Shown: positions 8,978 through 17,174 of the stretch, one piece after another
Layout: the number at the start of each line of letters is the position of its first letter
How positions within the stretch are numbered: the first letter of the stretch is position 1
NCBI GenBank assembly: GCA_029778565.1
Contig: JAKOQC010000083.1
Location: 1-55,595 of the forward strand
Direction: 5' to 3'
Length of the DNA stretch: 55,595 bases
DNA from: a bacterium
GTDB lineage: Bacteria; Patescibacteriota; Saccharimonadia; CAILAD01; BJGX01
Made by a program: the position numbers and the translations under genes
Notes under the pieces: generated by a model
What the model was told of the DNA's origin: nothing
Seen by the model: the letters and a program-made list of their open reading frames with translations, nothing else
Databases searched by the model: none

Positions 8978-9030
8978 AATATTCCACATTATACCTAATT
9001 TGGCTGATTGAAGCTAGACTGTTAATAATT

Positions 9031-9055
9031 AAAAAAGCCCTCGTAATCGAGAGCT
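9031..9055 (-). terminator. Terminator of the MOSC gene
   Basis: Minus strand AGCTCTCG-ATTA-CGAGGGCT hairpin followed by TTTTTAATTA, directly after the MOSC stop codon. Confidence 0.85.
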
Positions 9056-9056
9056 A

Positions 9057-9647
9057 TCAACTTCTGTTGTTTTTTTCTTTCTCACCCAAGACAGCAGCAA
9101 TACTTGGTGCTGACTCTTGTGTACTAACTACTGTGATGCCCCCTTGTGTGGGTACGATGCCTGGTTCAAGAACTCTCATGTACCAACCACACCGAGCATT
9201 ATCCCACATACGAACCTCTATATCGCTTACGCCCAAATGCCAACTTAGTTTATAGCATGGTTGGCGTGGCTTACTAACTTCAAGTAAAGCATCTCCCCAA
9301 CGCCAAACATCTCCAACACGAACCACTGTTTCATCCACGCCATCGATAGTCAGATTCTCACCAAATGAGGGAATATGAAGGTCTAAGCCGAGCTCTTGTC
9401 TCCAAAGGTCGTAATGTACAACGGGGTAGACATATATTGCCTTTTCGTTACCACCATGCAGTTGGCGTCCATCTTCTTTCGGTCTTGTATCTACCTGTTG
9501 ATCACCAAGCAAGTTTGTGTATGTTAACAACAGTTCACCTGAAGAGACTACAGGATGCTTGTTAATACTAGAGTACACTGTTTTCGTTCTTAGTTGACGA
9601 AGTACTTGCGGTTGCCCTACATTGACTGATACAATTCTTACCTCCAT
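9057..9647 (-). CDS. MOSC-domain protein (YiiM-like)
   Basis: A 196-residue protein with the MOSC fold signatures of YiiM-type proteins: an N-terminal VNVGQPQVL strand, HGGNEKAIYVYPVVHYDLWRQ, FGENLTIDG, VRVGDVWRWGDALLEVSKPRQPCYKLSWHLG with the conserved Cys of the Mo-cofactor/sulfur carrier site. Such proteins act on N-hydroxylated compounds with molybdenum cofactor or carry sulfur, but no other molybdenum genes are visible here. An AAGGAG lies before the ATG and the gene is monocistronic. The C-terminal 20 residues are low complexity. Confidence 0.88.
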   Translation of the reverse strand: MEVRIVSVNVGQPQVLRQLRTKTVYSSINKHPVVSSGELLLTYTNLLGDQQVDTRPKEDGRQLHGGNEKAIYVYPVVHYDLWRQELGLDLHIPSFGENLTIDGVDETVVRVGDVWRWGDALLEVSKPRQPCYKLSWHLGVSDIEVRMWDNARCGWYMRVLEPGIVPTQGGITVVSTQESAPSIAAVLGEKEKNNRS

Positions 9648-9710
9648 CGTAACACTCCTTATATCGACGATTGGAACGATATCATTATCTATGACAACAA
9701 TATAAATTGC

Positions 9711-9742
9711 AAAAAAAAAGACCCTATACTGGGTCTTTTTTT
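9711..9742. terminator. Bidirectional terminator downstream of tsf
   Basis: AAAAAGACCC-tatact-GGGTCTTTTTT stem with long A and T tracts on both sides; on the minus strand it ends the rpsB-tsf operon. Confidence 0.9.
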
Positions 9743-9756
9743 GTTCTAGCTATTTA

Positions 9757-10353
9757 TTATGATTTTACGCCTAGCTCAAACCGTACAAAACGAGCAATTA
9801 CAATGTTTTCACCAAGCTTACCAATCAGTTCTTTGGTAAGTTGTTCGATAGTTTTGCTGTCGTCTTTAATGAATTTTTGATTACTTAAACACACCTCTTC
9901 ATACCATTTCGCTAACTTACCTTCTACGATTTTGTCGGCGAATTCTTTTGGCTTTCCAGAAGCTACCGCTTCTTTTTCGATAACGTCACGTTCCTTCTTG
10001 AGTTCTACTGCAGGAATAGCGTCGGTATTTAAATAAAGTGGATTGGTTGCCGCAATATGCATAGCCACATCACTGGCAAAATTTTTAAAATCATCAGTTT
10101 TAGCAACAAAATCGGTTTCGCAATTAATTTCAACTAACACACCAATCTTTTCACCATGCACGTAGCTTTGGATTATACCCTGGCTAGCAGTTCTATCGGC
10201 TTTCTTTTCAGCTTTAGCAATGCCTTTTACACGCATCAATTCCACCGCCTTATCATAGTCACCCTTTGCTTCTTCTAGAGCCGACTTGGCATCCATCATA
10301 CCAGCACCTGTAGCTGCGCGGAGTTTTTGAATATCTTCTATTTTTACACTCAT
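9757..10353 (-). CDS. tsf: Elongation factor Ts
   Basis: A 198-residue EF-Ts, close to the short (one-repeat) bacterial form. The N-terminal UBA-like domain (IQKLRAATGAGMMDAKSALEEAKGDYDKAVELMR) and the core motif GVLVEINCETDFVAKTDDF are diagnostic. It recycles EF-Tu-GDP. It follows rpsB by 3 nt in the universal rpsB-tsf pair and has an AGGA site upstream. Confidence 0.97.
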   Translation of the reverse strand: MSVKIEDIQKLRAATGAGMMDAKSALEEAKGDYDKAVELMRVKGIAKAEKKADRTASQGIIQSYVHGEKIGVLVEINCETDFVAKTDDFKNFASDVAMHIAATNPLYLNTDAIPAVELKKERDVIEKEAVASGKPKEFADKIVEGKLAKWYEEVCLSNQKFIKDDSKTIEQLTKELIGKLGENIVIARFVRFELGVKS

Positions 10354-10356
10354 TTA

Positions 10357-11166
10357 TTATGCCCTTCCTGTAATTGTATTATCTTTATCTTCTTCAGCTT
10401 CTGGAGCTACTTCTGCTGCTTTTGCCAGATATACACTAGACCCCTTAAGAGCAGCATTGGCAATTTTCTCAGCTATAAATGCAACCGAGCGAATTGCGTC
10501 GTCATTACCCGGAATGACATAATCTATTCCTTCTGGGTCTGCATTGGTATCAGTTAATGCTACTACTGGTATACCAAGCTTATTTGCTTCGGCAATAGCA
10601 GTATCTTCGCGCGGAACATCAACTACAAAAATCATTGCTGGTACACCATACATATCGCGTACCCCAGTAAAGATTTTTTGTAACTTTTCCATTTCTTCGG
10701 TAAGACGTAAGCGTTCTTTTTTGATAGCCGTATCAAATGAGCCATCGGCCACTTGAGTTTCAAGTTTTTTCATGCGGGCAATTCGCTGCTTGATAGTTTC
10801 TAAGTTTGTAAGCATACCACCTAGCCATCGATACGTTACATATGGCATCTTGGCACTTTGGGCGGCCTGTTTAACGGTATCTTGAGCTTGGCGTTTGGTA
10901 GCAACAAAAAGTACCTGTCCGCCCTGTTTGGTAACAGATTCAACTGCTGCTTCGGCAGCTTTTAGATTAGCGGCGGTTTGCTCTAAATCGATAATATGTA
11001 CACCACCGCGTGCACCGTAGATATATGGAGCCATCTTGGGGTTCCAACGTGCTGTACGATGACCAAAATGTACACCAGCTTCTAGCAACTGCTTTAAGAT
11101 TGGGTCTATTTTTGTGGTTGGTTTTTTTGCAGCCTTTGTGGCTGACTTTGGTTTGGCTTCTGCCAT
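10357..11166 (-). CDS. rpsB: 30S ribosomal protein S2
   Basis: A 269-residue S2. Conserved stretches include LLEAGVHFGHRTARWNPKMAPYIYG, GQVLFVATKRQAQD, VTYRWLGGMLTNL and VDVPREDTAIAEANKLGIPVVALTDTNADPEGIDYVIPGNDDAI. The N-terminus has an additional Lys/Ala-rich stretch (AKPKSATKAAKKPTTK). It is required for 30S assembly. A strong promoter and a structured leader of about 85 nt precede it; AAAAGGAG sits 9 nt upstream of the ATG. Confidence 0.97.
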   Translation of the reverse strand: MAEAKPKSATKAAKKPTTKIDPILKQLLEAGVHFGHRTARWNPKMAPYIYGARGGVHIIDLEQTAANLKAAEAAVESVTKQGGQVLFVATKRQAQDTVKQAAQSAKMPYVTYRWLGGMLTNLETIKQRIARMKKLETQVADGSFDTAIKKERLRLTEEMEKLQKIFTGVRDMYGVPAMIFVVDVPREDTAIAEANKLGIPVVALTDTNADPEGIDYVIPGNDDAIRSVAFIAEKIANAALKGSSVYLAKAAEVAPEAEEDKDNTITGRA

Positions 11167-11256
11167 AGATATTGTCTCCTTTTATCGTGACGCCGGCTCC
11201 CCAAGCGGGAGGAGTTTGTACATGCCAGCGCTGTTTCGTTAAAAATGTACTCGAGT
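11167..11256 (-). promoter_or_regulatory. Structured 5' leader of rpsB-tsf
   Basis: Between the promoter and the rpsB start the minus strand carries GCTGGC...GCCGGC around an inner CTCC...GGGGAG pairing, i.e. a stable stem-loop ahead of the AAAAGGAG ribosome binding site. Leaders of rpsB are bound by S2 in other bacteria; whether this hairpin does the same is inference. Confidence 0.5.
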
Positions 11257-11285
11257 ATAATACCAAAAAAGTTATTCTTTTGCAA
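11257..11285 (-). promoter_or_regulatory. Promoter of rpsB-tsf
   Basis: Minus strand TTGCAA, 17-nt spacer, TATTAT preceded by TGG (extended -10). The -35 box abuts the upstream terminator at 11287-11310. Confidence 0.8.
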
Positions 11286-11286
11286 G

Positions 11287-11310
11287 AAAAAACCCACTAT
11301 AGGGTGGGTT
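11287..11310 (-). terminator. Terminator of the 135-residue hypothetical gene
   Basis: Minus strand AACCCAC-cctat-AGTGGGTT followed by TTTT. Confidence 0.85.
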
Positions 11311-11331
11311 AGATTATTTCGCTGGGTTGTC

Positions 11332-11739
11332 TTACTGGGAGGTCGGTTCGTAAAACTCAGAAGGGTGTACATTGTTAATTTCTGAGATGTGATCATGTAT
11401 TAACTGAGCTAATTTCTTGCAATATCTGCGCAGATTCTTTCGCTCGCGAATACCATAGAGGCGATTTTCCCACATAACAGGATTCATTATATCAAAACGA
11501 TTCGTGCCTCTGACAAGCAGAATCTCACAAAGATCGAGCTGAATATGGAGCGCGTTACCGAGATCGGCGTACACCGCCGTGGCAACGATAACCGAAGTTG
11601 ACTCATCCTGAATGTTAATTACCAAAGTATCTGGTGTGCAATAGTGACTGTTAAACTTCACGACTCTAGAAGCTCGACGTAGTTCTCGACGTAGTCGCTT
11701 AATGAACTGTTCTTTGGTAACGTAGCCAAAATAGAACAT
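11332..11739 (-). CDS. Hypothetical protein (135 aa)
   Basis: I do not recognise the family. The protein begins with a basic amphipathic segment (FIKRLRRELRRASRVVKF), has a beta-rich middle (TLVINIQDESTSVIVATAVYADLGNALHIQLDLCEILLV) and a basic Arg/Lys-rich helix near the end (RLYGIRERKNLRRYCKKLAQLIHDHI). No signal peptide or membrane helix. AAAGGAGG precedes the ATG at good distance, and it has its own terminator, so it is very likely a real monocistronic gene. A nucleic-acid-binding role is possible from the charge but not shown. Confidence 0.7.
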   Translation of the reverse strand: MFYFGYVTKEQFIKRLRRELRRASRVVKFNSHYCTPDTLVINIQDESTSVIVATAVYADLGNALHIQLDLCEILLVRGTNRFDIMNPVMWENRLYGIRERKNLRRYCKKLAQLIHDHISEINNVHPSEFYEPTSQ

Positions 11740-11815
11740 CGGCTGCCTCCTTTAATAAGAGAAGGTACAAGTGAGTAAAGTATAGACGAATGTAAACTAA
11801 CGTGTCAAAAGTAGT

Positions 11816-13603
11816 TTACCCGGCCAAATCGAATTTCTTAAGCTGTTCTTTACCGGCCTTGGTGGTGCTTATTGTTTGTAGTTTAAGGAGCTCGGCATAG
11901 AGTCCACCACGTTTCTTGGCAAGCTCGGCTGGTGTACCAATTTCGGCAACCTTACCGCCTCGCAAACCAACAATAGTATCTACATTCGAGATAGTGCTGA
12001 GGCGGTGAGCGATAATAAGCGTAGTTCTATTCTGCATAAGTCGCTCAAGCGCTTGTTGTACCTCGTGTTCTGCTTTACTATCCAAACTACTGGTGGCCTC
12101 ATCTAAGATAAGAATTGGTGGATTTTTTAAGATAGCTCTTGCGATAGCAATTCGCTGTTTTTGTCCACCACTCAGCTTCACCCCTCGCTCGCCAATTTCA
12201 CTTTCAAAACCCTTGGGTAATTTCTTAATAAAATCGTAGGCATTGGCGGCTTTGGCCGCAGCAATCATGTCTTTTTCTGATGCCTTGGGGTTGGCATACT
12301 TAATGTTTTCGGCTAGCGTACCAGAGAATAGTTGCGGTTCCTGAAACACCACGCCAATGTTTTTTCGCAAACTCGCCTGAGAAATAGTATTAATATCTTC
12401 GCCATCAATAGTTATCACTCCACCACTCAATTCATAAAAACGCAGCATTAAATTGGCTAGTGTCGATTTACCCTCACCACTCTCACCAACCAGTGCTAAC
12501 TTCTTTCCTGGTGCAATGGTGAAGCTTATATCATGGAGTACTTTTTGGCCTTTTTCATAACTAAAACTCACCTTTGAATACGATACCTTGCCTTGAGTAA
12601 TTTTAAGATTTTTGGCATCTTCTACATCAACAATCTCAGGTTTTTTATTCATTATTTCAAAATAATCTTTACTGTCTGCAGTAGCTCGTTGCAGGGCGTC
12701 GATAATAAAACTACTACCAAAAAGCGGAAATTGTGCTTGGTTTGCTAAGGTAATAAGAAGCACGACTGTACCGAGTGTGTAATTAAACCGAAAGGCCTGC
12801 CAAATAATCACGAAGTATATCCCGAAAAACACCAGGTTTAGTACTAGCCGACGTATAACATCATAGTTATGCCACTGCCTAGATTGACCACGAGTAACTT
12901 TTTCTATCTCACGTCGTGTTTTAGAAAAATAACTAGTTTCGCGTAATTCAGTTACGAAACTTTTTACGACTCGTACCTGAGCAATAGATTCTACAAATCT
13001 ACCATTGCCAATATCGCGCTGATGATTTATTTTACCCTGATGTTTTTGCCAGGCTTTTGAACTTAAATGCGTTACCCAAATATAGACCGGGAAGATAATA
13101 AAGAGTAGTAGTGCTACGGCCCAACTATAGAATGCAATTACAACCAGTGTAATAATTGTGGTAAGAAAGAACTGCACGAAGTTATTACTCAGTGTCTGCA
13201 TAAGCGTCGAAATAGTAGCAATACTTCTATCTAGGCGGGCAGTAATTTTACCGGTAATCTCGCTATCATAATAACTAATCGGCAGCTCCATTAAGTGTGC
13301 AAAGTAACGTTCAGAAAGTAAATTATTCAGCTTTGCCGACATAATATCGCCCAGATAGCCATTTAAATTACTCAGTAACGTGATAACAACATTTGCCAGC
13401 AAAATAAGTAATAACAATACGATAAAATAGCCAAAACTTACACTCCCGCCGCTAAAATGGGTTGTGAGACCGTCTACCAGCCCCTTGGTAAGAAAAGGTG
13501 TTGCTAAGTTTAATACAGAGAGAATTACCACAAAAACAGTTATTGCCAAATAATATGGCCATAGTTGTTTCGAGTATTTAATTATTCGCCAAACTTCTCT
13601 CAT
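11816..13603 (-). CDS. ABC exporter, fused permease/ATPase (MsbA/MDR-like)
   Basis: A 595-residue half-transporter. The N-terminal six-helix exporter domain (residues about 15-310) is followed by an ATPase domain with Walker A (LVGESGEGKSTLANL), Q-loop (VVFQEPQLFSGTL), signature (VKLSGGQKQR), Walker B (PPILILDEATSSLD) and switch His (LIIAHRLST). It would dimerise and export a lipid, peptide or drug. It follows the DHA2-family MFS gene by 7 nt, suggesting a two-component export operon. The substrate cannot be told from sequence. Confidence 0.95.
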   Translation of the reverse strand: MREVWRIIKYSKQLWPYYLAITVFVVILSVLNLATPFLTKGLVDGLTTHFSGGSVSFGYFIVLLLLILLANVVITLLSNLNGYLGDIMSAKLNNLLSERYFAHLMELPISYYDSEITGKITARLDRSIATISTLMQTLSNNFVQFFLTTIITLVVIAFYSWAVALLLFIIFPVYIWVTHLSSKAWQKHQGKINHQRDIGNGRFVESIAQVRVVKSFVTELRETSYFSKTRREIEKVTRGQSRQWHNYDVIRRLVLNLVFFGIYFVIIWQAFRFNYTLGTVVLLITLANQAQFPLFGSSFIIDALQRATADSKDYFEIMNKKPEIVDVEDAKNLKITQGKVSYSKVSFSYEKGQKVLHDISFTIAPGKKLALVGESGEGKSTLANLMLRFYELSGGVITIDGEDINTISQASLRKNIGVVFQEPQLFSGTLAENIKYANPKASEKDMIAAAKAANAYDFIKKLPKGFESEIGERGVKLSGGQKQRIAIARAILKNPPILILDEATSSLDSKAEHEVQQALERLMQNRTTLIIAHRLSTISNVDTIVGLRGGKVAEIGTPAELAKKRGGLYAELLKLQTISTTKAGKEQLKKFDLAG

Positions 13604-13610
13604 AGTCTTT

Positions 13611-15287
13611 CTAGTGAGCCGCCACTGGGCTTTTGCCCTTTTCTTTTTCTAAATTCTTTACGTTAGGTAAGCCCAGAGCCACAAAGAAGCTAAGTATTGC
13701 AAATACTAAAGCAAAATCAAGACCCCGCTTCACGCCATCTACCACCGCCTGATTAGTAATCGATTTAATCTCGTTGGTAATAACAGGTGGCACTGCTGTA
13801 CCCAGCTGTGGTGTTGCACCAAACTCGGTTGCCGAGCTCTGTGCCGATACTGCCTGAGAAATTTTATCTTTGGCAATATTTGGAATAACCTTACTATTAC
13901 TTATTCCGCTCATTAAACTGGCAGTTAGGGTGGCTAACACTACTGCACCAATAATAGCCGAACCAAAACTACTCCCGAGTTGACGGGCTGTACCAGAAAT
14001 ACCCGAGGCCTCACCCGCCTGCTGAACAGATACAGCTGAAAGTGTAAGGTTGTTTATCTGGCTCTGTACAAACCCCATTGCCACACCAAATAAGATTAGG
14101 CCAAGCAACATTAACGAGGTGGTTCCATTGACACTTATACCAGCATTAATACAGATTACTCCCAACACGGTTAGTGCTAGGCCTAGCTGGATAATTCGTT
14201 TTGGTGTTAAGAACTTGGTTAAGAAAATGGCAAGCGGTGAAGCAATAAATAGACTAATAGAAAGTGGTAATAGACTCATACCGGTATGAAAAGCATCCTG
14301 GCCACGCACTGCCTGAAAATACACAGGTAATGCAAAAATCAGTCCTGTTAGACTAAGTGACATTACGAGCAATGTAAGTAAGCCAGAGCTAAATTGCCAA
14401 TTCCGAAAAATCCCCATCGACACCAATGGAGTTTTGCCTTTGGCTTCATGTACTCGCTCATACCATACAAATAGGGCAAGCAAGAAACAGCCTAGCCAGA
14501 GTGCAATAGGAGTAATCGATAATCCCCATGGCATTGGAAAACTATACGGACCAACCTCAAAAACTGCTTTCGCTATCCACCAACCATATGTGGCTGATTC
14601 GATAATTGCAAACACAACAGCGAGTAATCCTGTTGAACTTAAGACAATACCCCATATGTCGAGTTCTTTCTTTTCTTTCACATCACGCGACTCTTTTAAG
14701 AACAGGATTGCGCCAATTAAAACAAGTAGCGCAACAAAAATGTTTATGCGGAACCCCCAGCGCCAGCTATAGTTAGTGGTCAGCCAACCCCCTAAGATTG
14801 GGCCCACAGCCGATGCAGCACCCGCTACACCACCCCAAACACCAAAAGCAATTGCCCTGTCTCGCCCTGTAAAATTGGCAATTACCAAGCTGGCCGTCGC
14901 TGGCATCATTAAAGCCGCGCCAAACCCTTCAATAATCGCTTCACCGGCTATCATAAGGGGTAAACCATGCGAAATAGATGCTAAAAAGCTACCCAAGGCA
15001 AAAATTAACGCACCAGCCACAAACATTTTACGTCTGCCAAAAAGGTCACCCAGTCGTCCACCAGTAATAGTAAAGCTCGCCAGTACAAGTGCATAGAGCG
15101 TAATAACCCACTGAATACCTTGCAGGTCGGTATTTAAATCTTTAATAATTGGGCCAAGGCTTACATTCAGAAGAGTGGTGTCGATAATAATAATGGCCAA
15201 AGCAAGGCTAAGTACCATTAACCCACCCCATTTTTTTATCCACTCTAACCTGGAGTTACCAATTTTCTTGGATAAGTTCTTTTTCAT
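13611..15287 (-). CDS. MFS drug exporter, DHA2 (14-helix) family
   Basis: A 558-residue transporter with about 14 membrane helices. Motif A is visible as GGRLGDLFGRRKMFVAG between helices 2 and 3, and motif C-like glycines occur in GGVAGAASAVGPILGGWL, typical of antiporters. The start MKKNLSKKIGNS is basic and cytosolic. It heads an operon with the ABC exporter. A paralogue lies at 44722-46335. Confidence 0.94.
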   Translation of the reverse strand: MKKNLSKKIGNSRLEWIKKWGGLMVLSLALAIIIIDTTLLNVSLGPIIKDLNTDLQGIQWVITLYALVLASFTITGGRLGDLFGRRKMFVAGALIFALGSFLASISHGLPLMIAGEAIIEGFGAALMMPATASLVIANFTGRDRAIAFGVWGGVAGAASAVGPILGGWLTTNYSWRWGFRINIFVALLVLIGAILFLKESRDVKEKKELDIWGIVLSSTGLLAVVFAIIESATYGWWIAKAVFEVGPYSFPMPWGLSITPIALWLGCFLLALFVWYERVHEAKGKTPLVSMGIFRNWQFSSGLLTLLVMSLSLTGLIFALPVYFQAVRGQDAFHTGMSLLPLSISLFIASPLAIFLTKFLTPKRIIQLGLALTVLGVICINAGISVNGTTSLMLLGLILFGVAMGFVQSQINNLTLSAVSVQQAGEASGISGTARQLGSSFGSAIIGAVVLATLTASLMSGISNSKVIPNIAKDKISQAVSAQSSATEFGATPQLGTAVPPVITNEIKSITNQAVVDGVKRGLDFALVFAILSFFVALGLPNVKNLEKEKGKSPVAAH

Positions 15288-15340
15288 TAGATTATTTATT
15301 ATCTATCAATTTCCGCAATAATTCAAACCTAGCCGAAAAG

Positions 15341-15367
15341 TAAAAGCTCCTTCAAAAAAGAAGGAGC
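15341..15367 (-). terminator. Terminator of the two-gene membrane operon
   Basis: Minus strand GCTCCTTC-tttttt-GAAGGAGC followed by TTTTACTTTT, just beyond the stop of the 65-residue gene. Confidence 0.85.
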
Positions 15368-15368
15368 A

Positions 15369-15566
15369 TTATCCATTACCACCATATTCACTACTCAACA
15401 TTATCAGATAAATGAGAATAAACATGAATCCCGCCAGCAAAGCTGCACAAAAAATATCAATTATTTTCTCAACAAGTGACTTCTGTCGCCACAAACGAAA
15501 TGCATTCAAAGAATGGTCGATTTCTGAACGCAGCCAGCTTCTTCTCGAATTATGAGCACTCACCAT
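15369..15566 (-). CDS. Small membrane protein (65 aa)
   Basis: A basic N-terminal half (NSRRSWLRSEIDHSLNAFRLWRQKSLVEKI) is followed by one membrane helix (IFCAALLAGFMFILIYLIMLS). AGGAGGGTAAG precedes the ATG and overlaps the stop of the upstream 66-residue gene, so the two are coupled. Family unknown. Confidence 0.6.
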   Translation of the reverse strand: MVSAHNSRRSWLRSEIDHSLNAFRLWRQKSLVEKIIDIFCAALLAGFMFILIYLIMLSSEYGGNG

Positions 15567-15567
15567 C

Positions 15568-15768
15568 TTACCCTCCTTTCTGGGAATAGGTAATGACGAC
15601 TGTACAGATAAATGAACCAGCCAGACAACAGAGTGCTACCAGTGTGGCAACACTACCGGTGAGACTCTGGTGCTTGATTCGCTTATATCCTTGAAACGTA
15701 ACAAGAAGCAATAAAACGTACAGTACTACCATTCCAGCCAACTGAAAGAATACCGAGCTTCGGTCCAT
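15568..15768 (-). CDS. Small membrane protein (66 aa)
   Basis: Two membrane helices (VFFQLAGMVVLYVLLLLVTF and SVATLVALCCLAGSFICTVVI) joined by a short basic loop (KRIKHQS). GGAGGGGG precedes the ATG and a good promoter lies 30-60 nt upstream. First gene of a two-gene operon of tiny membrane proteins. Function unknown. Confidence 0.6.
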   Translation of the reverse strand: MDRSSVFFQLAGMVVLYVLLLLVTFQGYKRIKHQSLTGSVATLVALCCLAGSFICTVVITYSQKGG

Positions 15769-15801
15769 GCCCCCTCCAAGAAACGGTGCAGTAACCTGGT
15801 T

Positions 15802-15830
15802 ATTCTAACACAATAAAGCTTAATTTGCAA
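15802..15830 (-). promoter_or_regulatory. Promoter of the two-gene membrane operon
   Basis: Minus strand TTGCAA, 17-nt spacer, TAGAAT. Confidence 0.7.
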
Positions 15831-15839
15831 GAATATAGA

Positions 15840-16316
15840 TTATTGCATCTGGTTAAGCTGGTTCTGATCTGGAGAGGTTTGTGGTTGTAATTGGGTAGCT
15901 CCACCAGTACTATCTTGCGGATTTGAGGTTCCCTGTGGGTTACTAGAGCCTTCCTTAGGCGTTGTGGGCTGCAAAGAGTTTTGATCGCTCTGTTGTACCT
16001 GCAAGAGCTGATCTTGGCCTGTATTAGCCGTATTTTGCCGTAAATCGTTTGTTTTTTGATACATTACGTACAATACTATGGCCAAGAGCAAAACTACTCC
16101 GATTAATGCATAGATAATCCAGCGTTGATTAAGCGGCTCTCGTGGAGCAGCTTCATTCATCATTGCATCGAGATTTTCTGCTTCTAACTTGCTGTCAGGT
16201 AATTTTGAGCTTGCAACGGAAGCAGTCGCGGTTACTTTTGATTGCGCGTTGACTGCCTTTTGTGACGTTCTCTTTTGAGTTTGCTTGCGCTTCTTAGCTT
16301 TCGATTTTTTGGCCAT
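15840..16316 (-). CDS. Single-pass membrane protein with basic head and Gln/Asn-rich tail
   Basis: A 158-residue protein. The first 20 residues are extremely basic (AKKSKAKKRKQTQKRTSQK), one membrane helix lies at about residues 67-87 (WIIYALIGVVLLLAIVLYVMY), and the outer part is low complexity, rich in Gln, Ser, Pro and Asn (QLLQVQQSDQNSLQPTTP), ending QNQLNQMQ. AGGAG precedes the ATG. The layout suggests a membrane-anchored linker or surface protein. No family recognised. Confidence 0.65.
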   Translation of the reverse strand: MAKKSKAKKRKQTQKRTSQKAVNAQSKVTATASVASSKLPDSKLEAENLDAMMNEAAPREPLNQRWIIYALIGVVLLLAIVLYVMYQKTNDLRQNTANTGQDQLLQVQQSDQNSLQPTTPKEGSSNPQGTSNPQDSTGGATQLQPQTSPDQNQLNQMQ

Positions 16317-16384
16317 TCATTCTCCTATATCAGTATTATAGCGGTTATTATTATCTGGCTCTAGGTATATCACTGAAGAATTTG

Positions 16385-16413
16385 TTGCACAACAGATAAA
16401 AACTTGCTATAAA
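16385..16413 (+). promoter_or_regulatory. Promoter of the 149-aa hypothetical gene
   Basis: TTGCAC, 17-nt spacer, TATAAA preceded by TGC (extended -10). It sits 32 nt upstream of the GTG start. Confidence 0.75.
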
Positions 16414-16444
16414 TAGGTTCGTGTTCCATACATAAGGGGTAGTC

Positions 16445-16894
16445 GTGGATCCAGTTCCTTCGTCACTAGAAGTAGTTATGCAGCGAGCACTCGATATCTT
16501 TAGAGAATTCGCCGAAAGTTTTGGCGAAAGAGATGGTGAATACCGTATTGTTGCTTTGCAACCCGCATCTATACTTACCCGAAATGGCCTATCGCATACC
16601 GATGCTGAAAGAGCGTATTCCGGCCTAAAACGCAACGAACTCATCATAGTGCTACAGCGAGGCCGCAGTAATATAGAACCGATTCTTAAGATAGACATGT
16701 GTACTTCGGTAGTTGAAAGACGACTACAGCGAGTTGCAGCTCATCGTCGTGGATACTCAGTATCTACAAACCAAGCAATGCTTGACTACTATACTCGTCT
16801 AGAACGAGACCTACGCCGTGAACTTGATAAAGTATTACAAGCTAAGGCTGAAGTGCAAGCACGAATGGCTCAAGTAGCAGGTAATAATAGCTAA
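16445..16894 (+). CDS. Hypothetical protein (149 aa)
   Basis: GTG start with AAGGGG 4-9 nt upstream and a strong promoter. The protein is soluble and helical: an N-terminal helix (SLEVVMQRALDIFREFAESF), a mixed middle (LKRNELIIVLQRGRSNIEPILKI), and a long basic/acidic C-terminal coiled-coil-like helix (LDYYTRLERDLRRELDKVLQAKAEVQARM). I do not recognise the family. The minus-strand ORF 16351-16698 is its shadow. A terminator follows 28 nt after the stop. Confidence 0.7.
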   Translation: MDPVPSSLEVVMQRALDIFREFAESFGERDGEYRIVALQPASILTRNGLSHTDAERAYSGLKRNELIIVLQRGRSNIEPILKIDMCTSVVERRLQRVAAHRRGYSVSTNQAMLDYYTRLERDLRRELDKVLQAKAEVQARMAQVAGNNS

Positions 16895-16922
16895 GCAAAT
16901 AGAATAATTCAACGGTATATTT

Positions 16923-16945
16923 ATCCCACAAAATGTGGGATTTTT
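16923..16945 (+). terminator. Rho-independent terminator
   Basis: ATCCCACA-aaa-TGTGGGAT followed by TTTTCTT. Confidence 0.88.
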
Positions 16946-17022
16946 CTTATATTTATAGGTTGTCAAGCATAATTAGTACTACTATTCCTATCTGTTAAGC
17001 ACAAAACATTGCCCAAAAACTA

Positions 17023-17051
17023 TTGACAATTACGCTTATGCTTGGTATAAT
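17023..17051 (+). promoter_or_regulatory. Consensus promoter of the secreted SLT-like gene
   Basis: TTGACA, 17-nt spacer, TATAAT preceded by TGG: both boxes match the sigma70 consensus exactly. It is the strongest promoter by consensus in the window and implies high expression. Confidence 0.9.
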
Positions 17052-17057
17052 AGCCGT

Positions 17058-17174
17058 CGTTCTGTGGAAACCCCTAGTTTTCACTCCCCTACAGAACGAG
17101 TACATTAACCAAGAAAGGAGATACGACGCGATCTGAGAAACCTTCTTTTAGAGGAGGTCTCGTATCAGACCATT
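17058..17174 (+). promoter_or_regulatory. Long structured leader of the secreted SLT-like gene
   Basis: About 117 nt of untranslated leader. An 8-bp stem CGTTCTGT...ACAGAACG closes a 25-nt loop near the 5' end; a second hairpin (GAGA...TCTC around CCTTC...GAGG) buries the GAGGAGG Shine-Dalgarno sequence. A second AAAGGAG lies upstream. The exposed ATG is about 17 nt from GAGGAGG, unusually far. A regulatory RNA or a stability element is likely, but it matches no riboswitch class I know. Confidence 0.5.
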
